From Mycobacterium genavense ATCC 51234 (GTDB taxonomy: Bacteria > Actinomycetota > Actinomycetes > Mycobacteriales > Mycobacteriaceae): 64,000 nucleotides of DNA. Of this stretch, positions 1 to 8,610 are shown piece by piece. Location: the NCBI RefSeq assembly GCF_000526915.1, contig NZ_JAGZ01000009.1, positions 1 through 64,000 of the forward strand. The letters run 5' to 3'. The position numbers were made by a program, and so were the translations under genes. The number at the start of each line of letters is the position of its first letter. Positions within the stretch are counted from its first letter, which is position 1. The notes below the pieces were generated by a model. The model did not search any database. It worked only from the letters and a program-made list of their open reading frames with translations, and had not been told where the DNA came from.

Positions 1-1484
1 TTCGAGGGCCACAACATCCATACGGAGTACGCCTCGCTGCGCAGCCGGATCGGGATGGTCCCCCAAGACGACGTCGTGCACCGTCAGCTGACCGTCAACC
101 AGGCGCTGGGCTATGCCGCCGAGTTGCGGCTGCCACCGGACACCAGCAAGGCCGACCGCGAACAGGTCGTCGCGCAGGTGCTCGAGGAACTCGAGCTGAC
201 CAAGCACGCCGACACCCGCGTCGACAAGCTCTCCGGCGGCCAGCGCAAGCGCGCGTCGGTGGCCCTGGAATTGCTCACCGGCCCGTCGCTGCTGCTCCTC
301 GACGAACCCACCACCGGCCTGGACCCGGCGCTGGACCGCCAGGTGATGATGATGCTGCGCCAGCTGGCCGACGCCGGCCGCGTCGTGTTGGTCGTGACGC
401 ACTCGGTGTCCTACCTCGACGTCTGCGATCAGCTGCTGCTGGTCGCGCCCGGCGGCAAGACGGCCTACTGCGGCCCGCCCAGCCAGATCGGCGCGGCGAT
501 GGGCACCACCAACTGGGCCAAGATCTTCACCAAGGTGGGTGCCGATCCCGAGGAAGCCAACCAGCGCTTCCTGGAGCGCAGCGCGGCGCAGCACCGGAAA
601 CGTTGGCGGGCAAGGACGACGAGCCGGGTGAGCTGGGCGAGCCGGTGCATACCAGCGTGCGGCGCCAGATCTCGACGATCGCCCGCCGGCAGATCCGCCT
701 GGTCGTCGCCGACCGCGCCTACTTCATCTTCCTGGCGCTGCTGCCGTTCATCCTGGGGTCGCTGTCACTGACGGTTCCGGGCTCGAACGGGTTCCATCTG
801 CCCGCCCCGAACGCGGGCACCCCCGACGAATCCGCCCAAATCCTGGCCCTGTTGATGCCCGCCACGGCGTTCATGGGCACCGCGCTGACGATCCGCGACC
901 TGGTCGGCGAACGCGCCATCTTCCAGCGCGAGCAAGCGGTCGGGCTGTCCACGACCGCCTACCTGCTGGCCAAGACGGCGGTGTTTTGCGGGTTCGCGAT
1001 CGTGCAGTCGGCGATCATCACCGCGATCGTGGTGATCGGCAAGAGCGCACCGACACGGGGCGGCATGCTGCTGGGCCACGGAACGGTCGCGGCCACCGTC
1101 GAGCTGTTCGCGACCGTCGCGGCGACGTGTGTGGCGTCGGCCGTTCTCGGCCTTGCCATTTCGTCGCTGGTGCGCTCCAGCGAGCAGATCATGCCGCTGT
1201 TCGTGGTGGCGGTGATGGCGCAGCTGGTGCTGTGTGGCGGCATGGTCCCGGTGACCGGCCGGCTCGGGCTGGACCAACTGTCCTTCACGATGCCGGCGCG
1301 CTGGGGTTATGCCGCGGCCGCCGCGACGGTCGACCTGCGGCACTTGGTACCGGATTCGCTGCTCTCCCAGGACCGTTTCTGGCAGCACACATTGCGGACG
1401 TGGCTGTTCGATATGGGGATGCTGGGCGGCCTGTCCATGCTGTACCTCGGCTTTGTACGGTGGAAGATCCGGCTGCGCCGCTGA
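1..1484 (+). pseudogene. Rv1747-like ABC exporter, 5'-truncated by window, frameshifted
   Basis: This is the 3' part of a half-transporter with the nucleotide-binding domain before the membrane domain, as in the FHA-containing Rv1747 of M. tuberculosis; any FHA part lies outside the window. The ATPase portion shows the signature LSGGQRKRASVA and Walker B LLLLDEPTTGLD, with an H-loop VVTHS. The membrane domain (six or so hydrophobic segments, ending KIRLRR) continues in another frame: reading must jump from frame 1 to frame 3 near 585-603, consistent with one missing base. Without the shift the ATPase is separated from the permease. Rv1747 is known as a substrate of kinase PknF; a PknF-like kinase lies about 13 kb downstream here. 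Identity is clear; whether the shift is real or a sequencing error is not settled. Confidence 0.85.
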
Positions 1485-1496
1485 GCGCCCGGTAAA

Positions 1497-2038
1497 GTGA
1501 CGCCATCCATCCACCGAAGCGCGAGACGTTCGACCTGCGCGACCGCACCAACACCGATCCGAAGGGCATCGTGCGGGCGGTCGACGAGTACGCGGTGCAT
1601 CCGTGGGGCCTCTACGTGGCCCGCCCCACTCCCGGCCGCGCCCAGTTCCACTACCTGGAGTCGTGGCTGCTGCCGTCGCTGGGATTGCGCGCCACGGTGT
1701 TCCACTTCAACCCGGGTCACCAGCGTGACCACGACTACTACCTCGACGTCGGCGAGTACACGCCCGGCCCGGACGTGTGGCGCGCGGAGGACCACTACCT
1801 CGACATCGAGGTGCGCACCGGCTCCGGCGCGGCGCTCGCCGATGTCGACGAGCTGCTGGAGGTGATGCGGCACGGCCTGCTGCCCGCCGAGGTTGCCGAG
1901 CAGGCGGTGCGCCGCGCCGTGCACGCCGTCGAAGGGCTGGCCCGAAACGGGTATGACCTGCACCGCTGGTTGGCCGGCAACGGCATCGACCTCACCTGGC
2001 GCGGCCGGGAGCGGTTTCCGAAGCGGACGCCCGGGTAA
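1497..2038 (+). CDS. DUF402 family protein, start region probably frameshifted
   Basis: A DUF402 (FomD/YgaC-like phosphatase fold) protein of about 180 residues; function in mycobacteria is unknown. The conserved body begins with a PPKRETFDLRDRTNTDP-like segment that is open in frame from 1496, but the only upstream start in range is GTG at 1497 in a different frame. One missing base near 1505 would join that GTG to the body; otherwise translation must begin at GTG 1571 and lose about 25 conserved residues. Motifs include FHFNPGHQRDHDYYLD and an acidic DHYLDIEVR segment that fits metal binding in the family. It follows the exporter gene closely. Confidence 0.7.
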
Positions 2039-2046
2039 TCTGCGAC

Positions 2047-2614
2047 ATGCCCTTGAGCGAATATCGGCGCAGACGACGGTCCGGGCGCAGCCCGGAGCCG
2101 CGCGGGCGGCGGGCACACAAACGCCGTACCACCGCGGCCGAGCCGTGTTTCGTCATTCAGCATCACGCCGCGACCAGCGACCACTACGACTTTCGCCTGG
2201 AGATCGGGGGCGTGCTCGCATCGTGGGCGATACCCAAGGGCCCGTCGACGAACCCGAAGGACCGGTGGATGGTGCGCCGCACCGAGGATCAGCCGCTCGA
2301 TTACGCGGATTTCGAAGGTGTGATCCCCGACGGGGAATACGGTGCCGGACCGGTGATCGTCTGGGACCGCGGCACCTACGTCAATGCCACCGACCACGAG
2401 ATGACCGAATGCCTGGGCACGTTTCGTTCCGTCTGCAGGGCGCCAAGCTGAGCGGTGGCTTCGCGCTCACCAGGATTCGTGAGGGCAAGGACGAGATCTG
2501 GCTACTGATCAAACGCAAAGACGAACATGCCGACGCTCGGCGCAAACCCGTCAAAGCCAACCCGAATCGGTGTTGTCCGGCCGCACGTTCGACGATCTGG
2601 CCGAGTCGTCATGA
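2047..2614 (+). pseudogene. LigD-type 3'-phosphoesterase (PE) domain as a separate gene, two frameshifts
   Basis: The phosphoesterase activity of LigD trims 3' ends during non-homologous end joining. Here it stands alone. The family motifs are visible: FVIQHHAATSDHYDFRLE, SWAIPKGPS and FEGVIPDGEYGAG, including the histidines and acidic residues of the Mn-dependent site. The reading frame shifts twice: near 2418 (a missing G in a G-run restores GHVSFRLQGAKLSGGFALTR) and near 2557 (a missing G after CCC restores a tail ending LAESS and a stop at 2612-2614). That restored stop overlaps the ligase ATG by ATGA, which supports the reconstruction and shows the genes were translationally coupled. Confidence 0.8.
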
Positions 2615-3608
2615 CCGATCTGGCCGGTCTGCCCGCCGCGGTGCAAGCCGCACTGCGCGACGAGCCGGTGCCGGATTGGCGGGCCCCCAACCTGGCCACC
2701 CTGACCGACAAGAGGTTCAGCGACCCGAAATGGATCTTCGAGCGCAAGTTCGACGGCATGCGTTGGCTGGCGTTTCACGACGGCGACCGAATCCGGTTGC
2801 TATCGCGAAATCGGCAGCCGCTCAACGGAACCTACCCGGAGCTGGTCGACGCGCTGGCCGCGCAACGCGCCACCCGATTCGTCGTCGACGGTGAGGTCGT
2901 CGCATTCCAGGGCCGCCACACCAGCTTCGCCAGGTTGCAGGGACGCCTGGGCATCACCGACCCGAGGTGGCCCGCGCATCGCGAATCCGGGTCTACTACT
3001 ACCTTTTCGACCTGCTGCACCTGGACGACAAGTGCCTCACGGAAGTGCCGCTGCGGTGGCGGAAACGACTGCTGCGCGACACGATCAGTTTCGACGACCC
3101 GCTGCGCAACACCGCTCATCGTGTCGGCGACGGCCTGGCCGCCTACCAGGCGGCGTGCGAACGCGGTGACGAAGGCGTGATCGCCAAGCTGGCCGACTCC
3201 ACCTACGAAAGCGGCCGCTCCAGGAATTGGCTGAAATTCAAATGCGTCCGCGACCAGGAATTCGTCGTCGGCGGCTACACCAGTCCCAAAGGCAGCCGAA
3301 TCGAGTTGGGCGCGTTACTGCTCGGCTACCACGACGGCCACGACCTCGTCTACGCCGGCAAGGTCGGCACCGGCTTCGACGAGACCACGCTGCGCAGCCT
3401 GCACGAAAGACTCTCCCCCATCGAGCAGGACACACCGCCGTTCACCCGAGGGTTGGTGCGCGAGAACGGCGCTCGGTGGGTACGTCCGGAGCTGGTGGCC
3501 CAGATCAGATTCACCGAATGGACGCGCGACGGGAAACTCCGCCATCCGCGCTACCAGGGCCTGCGCACCGACAAGGACGCCGCCGATGTGGTACGGGAGA
3601 CAAGCTGA
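2611..3608 (+). pseudogene. ligC: ATP-dependent DNA ligase, LigC/LigD-ligase type, frameshifted
   Basis: An ATP-dependent DNA ligase of about 330 residues resembling LigC or the ligase domain of LigD. The nucleotidyl-transfer motif is ERKFDGMR, with the lysine as predicted AMP acceptor; DGEVVAF and GDEGVIAK are later ligase motifs, and the OB-fold half ends with a RHPRYQGLR-type segment. ATG 2611 overlaps the preceding gene by four bases. The frame changes near 2964, where one missing G after CCC would restore a segment continuing VYYYLFDLLHLD. As read, the adenylation domain is truncated. The stop overlaps the polymerase start by one base (TGATG). Confidence 0.85.
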
Positions 3609-4498
3609 TGCCACGCATCGAGGTCGAAATCACCCATCCGGATCGGGTGTTGTTCCCGCAGAGCGGAATCACCAAGCGCGAGCTGGCCGACTACTACGGC
3701 GAGGTCGCCGACACCATGCTGCCGCACCTGAAGGGTCGTGCCTTGACCGTGCAGCGGTTCCCGCGCGGAATCAGCGAAAAAGGCTTCCTACAACAGGATT
3801 TCGCTGATACACTGCCGAGCTGGATGAGCGGTGTCGAGGTGACGAAGGAAGGCGGCACCCTGGTACACCCACTGGCCGAACGCCCGGAGGACCTGCGCTG
3901 GCTGGCGAACCAGAACTGCATCACGCTACATGTGTGGCAGTCGCGGAAGGACCGGCTGCACAATCCCGACCGGTTGGTCTTCGACCTCGATCCGTCCGAC
4001 ACCGATTTCGCGGTGGTGCGTGCCACCGCCCATGCGCTGGCCGGCGTGCTGAACGATCTGGGGCTGGCCCGATACGTGCAGACCACCGGGTCGCGCGGAC
4101 TGCACGTCGTGGTGCCCGTGCGCCCCGAGGTCGACTTCGACACCACTCGGCAATTCGCCCGCGATGTCGCCGAACTGGTCGTCGCCGACGACGACGCGCA
4201 CCGCACCGTGGCGGCCCGCAAAGACAAGCGCGGTGGCCGGGTGTACCTGGACGTCATGCGAAACGCGTACGCGCAGAAGGCCGTTGCGCCGTATTCGGTC
4301 CGGGCCCGCGAAGGCGCGCCGGTGGCCACCCCGCTGGAGTGGGGCGAGCTGGATGCGCGGGGCCTGCGAGCGGACCGGTTCACCATTCGAGGCATTCCGA
4401 AACGGGTTGCCGGACAACGTGATCCGTGGGCGGATATGTACCGGCACGCCCGGTCGCTGACCGGGCCGCGAGCGCAATTGGCGAAACTTCGTGCCTAA
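3608..4498 (+). CDS. LigD-type polymerase/primase domain protein (PolD-like)
   Basis: A standalone archaeo-eukaryotic-primase-type polymerase of 296 residues, equivalent to the N-terminal POL domain of LigD and to mycobacterial PolD proteins; it fills gaps with nucleotides or ribonucleotides during end joining. The start motif THPDRVLFP, the catalytic acidic pair in FDLDPSD, and the SRGLHVVVPV histidine motif are present, followed by YLDVMRNAYAQKAVAPYSVR. It is the only gene of the cassette without a reading-frame break. ATG 3608 overlaps the ligase stop; its own stop is overlapped by the next gene. It probably acted with Ku, which is not in the window. Confidence 0.92.
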   Translation: MPRIEVEITHPDRVLFPQSGITKRELADYYGEVADTMLPHLKGRALTVQRFPRGISEKGFLQQDFADTLPSWMSGVEVTKEGGTLVHPLAERPEDLRWLANQNCITLHVWQSRKDRLHNPDRLVFDLDPSDTDFAVVRATAHALAGVLNDLGLARYVQTTGSRGLHVVVPVRPEVDFDTTRQFARDVAELVVADDDAHRTVAARKDKRGGRVYLDVMRNAYAQKAVAPYSVRAREGAPVATPLEWGELDARGLRADRFTIRGIPKRVAGQRDPWADMYRHARSLTGPRAQLAKLRA

Positions 4499-5266
4499 AC
4501 TACCCGATGTCGAAGGGTTTCGTCGCGAGCTGGCTAACACCTTGCCCCGCCGCCGGATTCAGCGCGTGCAGGTGCACGATCCCGGCATTCTGCGCAACAC
4601 CTCCCCCGCCGCGATCGGCCGCCACCCCACCAGCCACCGGTTCCAAACGCCGCGCCGACACGGCAAATGGTTGATACTTCCGACCGACGGGCCCACGCTG
4701 CTGATCCACAGTGGCATGACCGGGCATCCGTACTTCGCCGCCCCCAACGCCGAGCCCGAACGGTGTGAGCGGCTGGTGGTCTCGCTCGACAAAGGTGAGC
4801 TGCGCTACGCCGACCTGCGCAAGCTACGCGGGGTATGGCTGGCTCATGGCGACGACGACCTCGCCGAGGTCCTGGGTCCGCAAGGGCCCGACGCGCTGGG
4901 GCTGCGGGTCCCCGAGTTCCGCGACGTGCTGGCCGGTCGGCACGGACGGTTGAAACCCACGCTGATGGACCAGTCGGTCATCGCCGGCCTCGGCAATCTG
5001 CTGACCGACGAAATCTGCTGGCGGGCCAGGTTGCGTGTCACCCAACCCGTTGCCGACCTCACCGACGACGACGTACAGCGCCTGCACGCCGCAATGGCTC
5101 AGGTGTTGCGCACCTCGGTGCGACACGGCCGCGTTCCGGGCTGTCCCGCTGGCTGACCGGCGTGCGTGACGAGCCGGATCCGAGCTGCCCGCGCTGCGGA
5201 ACACGCCTGCGCCATGACCGGGTGGGCGGCCGGATGTCGTTGTGGTGCCCCCACTGCCAGCGCTAG
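4491..5266 (+). pseudogene. Fpg/Nei-family DNA glycosylase, frameshifted, catalytic Glu replaced
   Basis: A formamidopyrimidine/endonuclease VIII-type glycosylase for oxidised bases. The N-terminus after the GTG start reads PKLPDVEGFRREL: Pro that would be the Schiff-base nucleophile is present, but the next residue, normally Glu, is Lys. The H2TH region includes LMDQSVIAGLGNLLTDEICWRA, here quoted only in part as SVIAGLGNLLTDEICW. The C-terminal zinc finger (CPRC...CPHC) lies in another frame; one missing base near 5134 separates them. The gene overlaps the polymerase stop by eight bases, so it belongs to the end-joining cassette. A catalytic role is doubtful because of both defects. Confidence 0.8.
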
Positions 5267-5290
5267 TGGCTGGGCGTAATCTCTGCAGCT

Positions 5291-5701
5291 ATGACCCCTC
5301 GTACAGGCAGGTGGCTGCCGCTGGTCGCAGAGACCGTGATCGGCTCGCAGTTGGCGCCCGCGACTGCGCATGCGGACCTGCACAACATCACCTACCGGGC
5401 CAGGATCGACGCCCTGACGACCGGCAGCAAGGCCACCTTCGTCACCAACGGCGGCCAGACGAACACCACGAACCTTCCGTCGATGCCGGGCAACGTCTTC
5501 GAAGCCAACACCGTGTTGCCCGATCCGGCCGAGGCCGGGCTACGGATCGTGCTGCATTTCCCGTACGCGGCCAACGTGCACTGCGAGATCGACGTCGACG
5601 ACAACGTTTTCACCCAGACCGATCAGATGGTGCGCCCGCTACCCGGCAGTTCCGATCCCAATAACGGTGCGCTGCAATGCGGGGCGCCGCTACCCGGCTG
5701 A
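5291..5701 (+). CDS. secreted hypothetical protein
   Basis: A 136-residue protein that I do not recognise as a named family. It begins MTPRTGRWLPL and has a short hydrophobic stretch followed by an Ala-rich segment (APATAHAD) that looks like a signal-peptidase site, so the mature protein would start near residue 29. The mature part is polar with two cysteines (VHCEID and LQCGA) that could form a disulfide, and resembles small secreted mycobacterial proteins of beta-rich type. It runs convergently toward coaE with two bases between the genes. Confidence 0.7.
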   Translation: MTPRTGRWLPLVAETVIGSQLAPATAHADLHNITYRARIDALTTGSKATFVTNGGQTNTTNLPSMPGNVFEANTVLPDPAEAGLRIVLHFPYAANVHCEIDVDDNVFTQTDQMVRPLPGSSDPNNGALQCGAPLPG

Positions 5702-5702
5702 A

Positions 5703-6917
5703 TCAGGGCTTCCAGCCGGTGAAGTCCGCCCACTCCCAGGCCCGGCGGTAGGCGTCGGCGAACCACGGCTCCTTGGCCTCGAAGTAGGCCGCCATATCGC
5801 CGTCTGCGGGCTTCCCGGCCTCGTGCTTGACGGCCAGGTAGTTCACCCGCTCCCCGGGGTTGGCGGCCAGCCAGTCGACGAACAGCAGGGCGAACTGCTG
5901 GTTGGGCCAGCCGGCCACCCTGATGTGCACATTGGTGGGCCGCCCGGGATCGGCCGAGGCATGAATTCGCTTGCGCCACAACGCCGGATCGTCGCTGCGG
6001 TCGTACTCGCGGACGGTGCTGCGCGCATCGGCCTTCGCCTCGTCCCGATCGACGTGCTCGATGCGCGGGTAGCCCGCCGCGAGCAACGCCTCGCCGAGTT
6101 CGTCTGGCAGCCCCAGCGATTCGACCGTGATCTGGATGTCGATGACGTCCTTGGCGTCGAAGTCCGGCACCGCGGTCGAACCGATGTGGTCGACGCGCAA
6201 CGCCTTGTGGCCGCACGCCGTCGCCAGCCGGTTCACGATCCGTCGCGCCTGATCCGGCCAGGTCGGATCGGCCGGCACCACGCGCGCCGGGGCGCGGACG
6301 AACCGTCGCTCGGCCAGGTTGTGCGCGAACGGCACGATCCTGTCGTTCCACACCTCGCGGGCCCGCTTGACCAAATCCTCTTGGCTGCCAGAGTTATCCA
6401 GCCAGATGTCGGCAACGGCTTCGCGCTGCTCGTCGCTGGCCTGCGCCGCAATGCGGGCGCGGGCGTCGTCCTCGGACATGCCGCGCAACTCGACCAGCCG
6501 ACGCACCCGCAGCTCGACGTCGGCATGAACGATGATCACCAACGGAAACAGCGGCGCCATGCCGGATTCCACCAGCAGCGGAATGTCCTCGACGACGACC
6601 GCATCCTGCGGCACCGACGCGATGATCTCCTCGCGCCGCTTGCCCACCAGCGGGTGAACGATCGAGTTCAGCTTCTGGCGCGCCGCGTCATCGGCAAAAG
6701 CCTTGGCCGCCAAGGCCGGACGATCCAATGACCCATCGGACCGCAGGATGTCCTCACCGAACGCCGCGACGAGCGACACCAACCCCTCGGTGCCCGGCTG
6801 GACAACTTCCCGGGCGATGACGTCGCCGTCGACGATGATCCCACCGCAGTCCGCGAACGTGGCCGACAGCGCCGATTTCCCGGCGCCGATGCCACCGGTC
6901 AACCCGACGCGCAGCAT
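5703..6917 (-). CDS. coaE: dephospho-CoA kinase with GrpB-like C-terminal domain
   Basis: Catalyses the last step of coenzyme A synthesis, phosphorylating dephospho-CoA. Residues 1-200 form the P-loop kinase (GGIGAGKSALS; DGDVIAREVV; a DxxxLL motif in VEDIPLLVES). Residues of about 210-404 form a UPF0157/GrpB domain (VDHIGSTAVP, nucleotidyltransferase-like fold). This two-domain, roughly 400-residue form is the mycobacterial one; most bacteria have only the kinase. It lies just downstream of rpsA on the same strand, as in M. tuberculosis (Rv1631 next to Rv1630). The reading frame is intact, as expected for an essential gene. Confidence 0.97.
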   Translation of the reverse strand: MLRVGLTGGIGAGKSALSATFADCGGIIVDGDVIAREVVQPGTEGLVSLVAAFGEDILRSDGSLDRPALAAKAFADDAARQKLNSIVHPLVGKRREEIIASVPQDAVVVEDIPLLVESGMAPLFPLVIIVHADVELRVRRLVELRGMSEDDARARIAAQASDEQREAVADIWLDNSGSQEDLVKRAREVWNDRIVPFAHNLAERRFVRAPARVVPADPTWPDQARRIVNRLATACGHKALRVDHIGSTAVPDFDAKDVIDIQITVESLGLPDELGEALLAAGYPRIEHVDRDEAKADARSTVREYDRSDDPALWRKRIHASADPGRPTNVHIRVAGWPNQQFALLFVDWLAANPGERVNYLAVKHEAGKPADGDMAAYFEAKEPWFADAYRRAWEWADFTGWKP

Positions 6918-6923
6918 CGAGGG

Positions 6924-8372
6924 TTAGGCGTTGCCGGCGAGCTTTTCCCGCAGCGCAGCCAGTTGGGCGTCGCTGGCCAGCGAGCCGCCCGCGGCTTTCT
7001 CCGCGGGCGCGCCATTGCCCTGCGTCGGGTGGTCGCCACCGGCGTACACCTCGGCCTCGGCGGCGGCGAACTTCTCCATCTGCGCGGTGTGCATCTTGTG
7101 CCGGCGCTCGGCCTCGGCGTAGCGGGCCTCCCACTCGTTGCGCTGAGTGTCGAAACCTTCCATCCACTCGTTGGTTTCGGAGTCGAAACCCTCGGGGAAG
7201 ATGTAGTTGCCCTGCTCGTCGTAGCTGTCCGCCATGCCGTACTTGGCCGGGTCGAACTCGTCGGTGTAGTCCTCGTTGGCCTGCTTGAGGGACAACGAGA
7301 TTCGGCGGCGCTCCAGGTCGATGTCGATGACCTTGACCATCGTGTCGTCGCCGACGGCCACCACCTGGTCGGGCACCTCGACGTGGCGCTCAGCCAGCTC
7401 GGAGATGTGCACCAGACCCTCGATGCCCTCCTCGACGCGCACGAACGCGCCGAACGGCACCAACTTGGTGACCTTGCCGGGCACGATTTGGCCGATCGCG
7501 TGCGTGCGGGCGAAGTGACGCCACGGGTCTTCCTGAGTTGCTTTGAGCGACAACGAAACCCGCTCGCGATCCATGTCGACGTCGAGCACCTCGACGGTGA
7601 CCTCGTCGCCCACCTGCACCACCTCGGACGGGTGATCGATGTGCTTCCAAGACAATTCGGACACGTGGACCAGACCGTCGACACCGCCGAGATCGACGAA
7701 CGCACCGAAGTTGACGATCGAGGAGACCACACCCTTGCGGATGGTGCCCTTCTGCAGTTGGTTGAGGAACTCGCTGCGCACCTCGGACTGGGTCTGCTCC
7801 AGCCAGGCGCGCCGCGACAACACCACGTTGTTGCGGTTCTTGTCCAGTTCGATGATCTTGGCTTCGATCTCCTTGCCGATGTAGGGCTGCAGATCGCGAA
7901 CCCGGCGCATCTCGACCAGCGAGGCGGGCACGAAGCCGCGCAACCCGATGTCGAGGATCAGGCCGCCCTTGACGACCTCGATGACGGTGCCCTTGACGGC
8001 CTCGTCCTTCTCCTTGAGCGCCTCGATGGTGCCCCAGGCGCGTTCGTACTGGGCGCGCTTCTTGGACAGGACCAGCCGGCCCTCTTTGTCCTCCTTGGTG
8101 AGAACAAGGGCCTCGACCTCATCACCGACGGAAACGACCTCGTTGGGGTCGACATCGTGCTTGATGGACAGTTCGCGGGCGGGGATGACCCCCTCGGTCT
8201 TGTAGCCGATATCGAGGAGCACCTCGTCCCGGTCCACTTTGACGATCGTGCCTTCGACGATGTCGCCATCGTTGAAGTACTTGATCGTTTTGTCTATTGC
8301 GGCGAGAAAGTCCTCGCTCGAGCCAATGTCGTTGACGGCTACTTGCGGCGAGGTGACGGCGGGACTCGGCAT
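6924..8372 (-). CDS. rpsA: 30S ribosomal protein S1
   Basis: Ribosomal protein S1, 482 residues, with four S1 RNA-binding repeats, as usual for actinobacteria (repeat starts near GDIVEGTIVKVD, AVKGTVIEVVKGG, TIRKGVVSSIVNFGAFVDLG and GQIVPGKVTKLVPFGAF). The start chosen is ATG 8372 (MPSPAVTSPQVAVNDIGSSE) because it matches the mycobacterial N-terminus exactly; the frame is open for 50 more codons upstream without conservation. The C-terminal tail is Ala/Glu-rich and ends ALREKLAGNA. It is intact and precedes coaE on the same strand with a six-base gap. Confidence 0.98.
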   Translation of the reverse strand: MPSPAVTSPQVAVNDIGSSEDFLAAIDKTIKYFNDGDIVEGTIVKVDRDEVLLDIGYKTEGVIPARELSIKHDVDPNEVVSVGDEVEALVLTKEDKEGRLVLSKKRAQYERAWGTIEALKEKDEAVKGTVIEVVKGGLILDIGLRGFVPASLVEMRRVRDLQPYIGKEIEAKIIELDKNRNNVVLSRRAWLEQTQSEVRSEFLNQLQKGTIRKGVVSSIVNFGAFVDLGGVDGLVHVSELSWKHIDHPSEVVQVGDEVTVEVLDVDMDRERVSLSLKATQEDPWRHFARTHAIGQIVPGKVTKLVPFGAFVRVEEGIEGLVHISELAERHVEVPDQVVAVGDDTMVKVIDIDLERRRISLSLKQANEDYTDEFDPAKYGMADSYDEQGNYIFPEGFDSETNEWMEGFDTQRNEWEARYAEAERRHKMHTAQMEKFAAAEAEVYAGGDHPTQGNGAPAEKAAGGSLASDAQLAALREKLAGNA

Positions 8373-8554
8373 ATTGTTGGGGTGCTCCGGACAGGTTGGG
8401 TCGTAGGGATAAAACCGGGATTTAACTGATAAGGCTACTCGACAGGGCGCACGCTGGACAAACTCGCCCGGCGCGCCTCGTACGCCACGCCCAATATTCG
8501 ACCCGCCGCGACCTCGGCGCAACCCGGAATTTGAGGTCGATTGTTGTCATCGCA

Positions 8555-8574
8555 CCGGCCGCGAAAACGGCCGG
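8555..8574 (-). terminator. probable polA transcription terminator hairpin
   Basis: A perfect seven-base inverted repeat, CCGGCCG and CGGCCGG, encloses a CGAAAA loop about 40 bases beyond the polA stop. There is no long U-tract, which is common for mycobacterial terminators. The rest of the 238-base polA-rpsA gap presumably holds the rpsA promoter; I see no clear hexamers. Confidence 0.5.
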
Positions 8575-8610
8575 GCCTGCGGTTGGGGGCAATGAGCTCC
8601 GACTGTTTAG

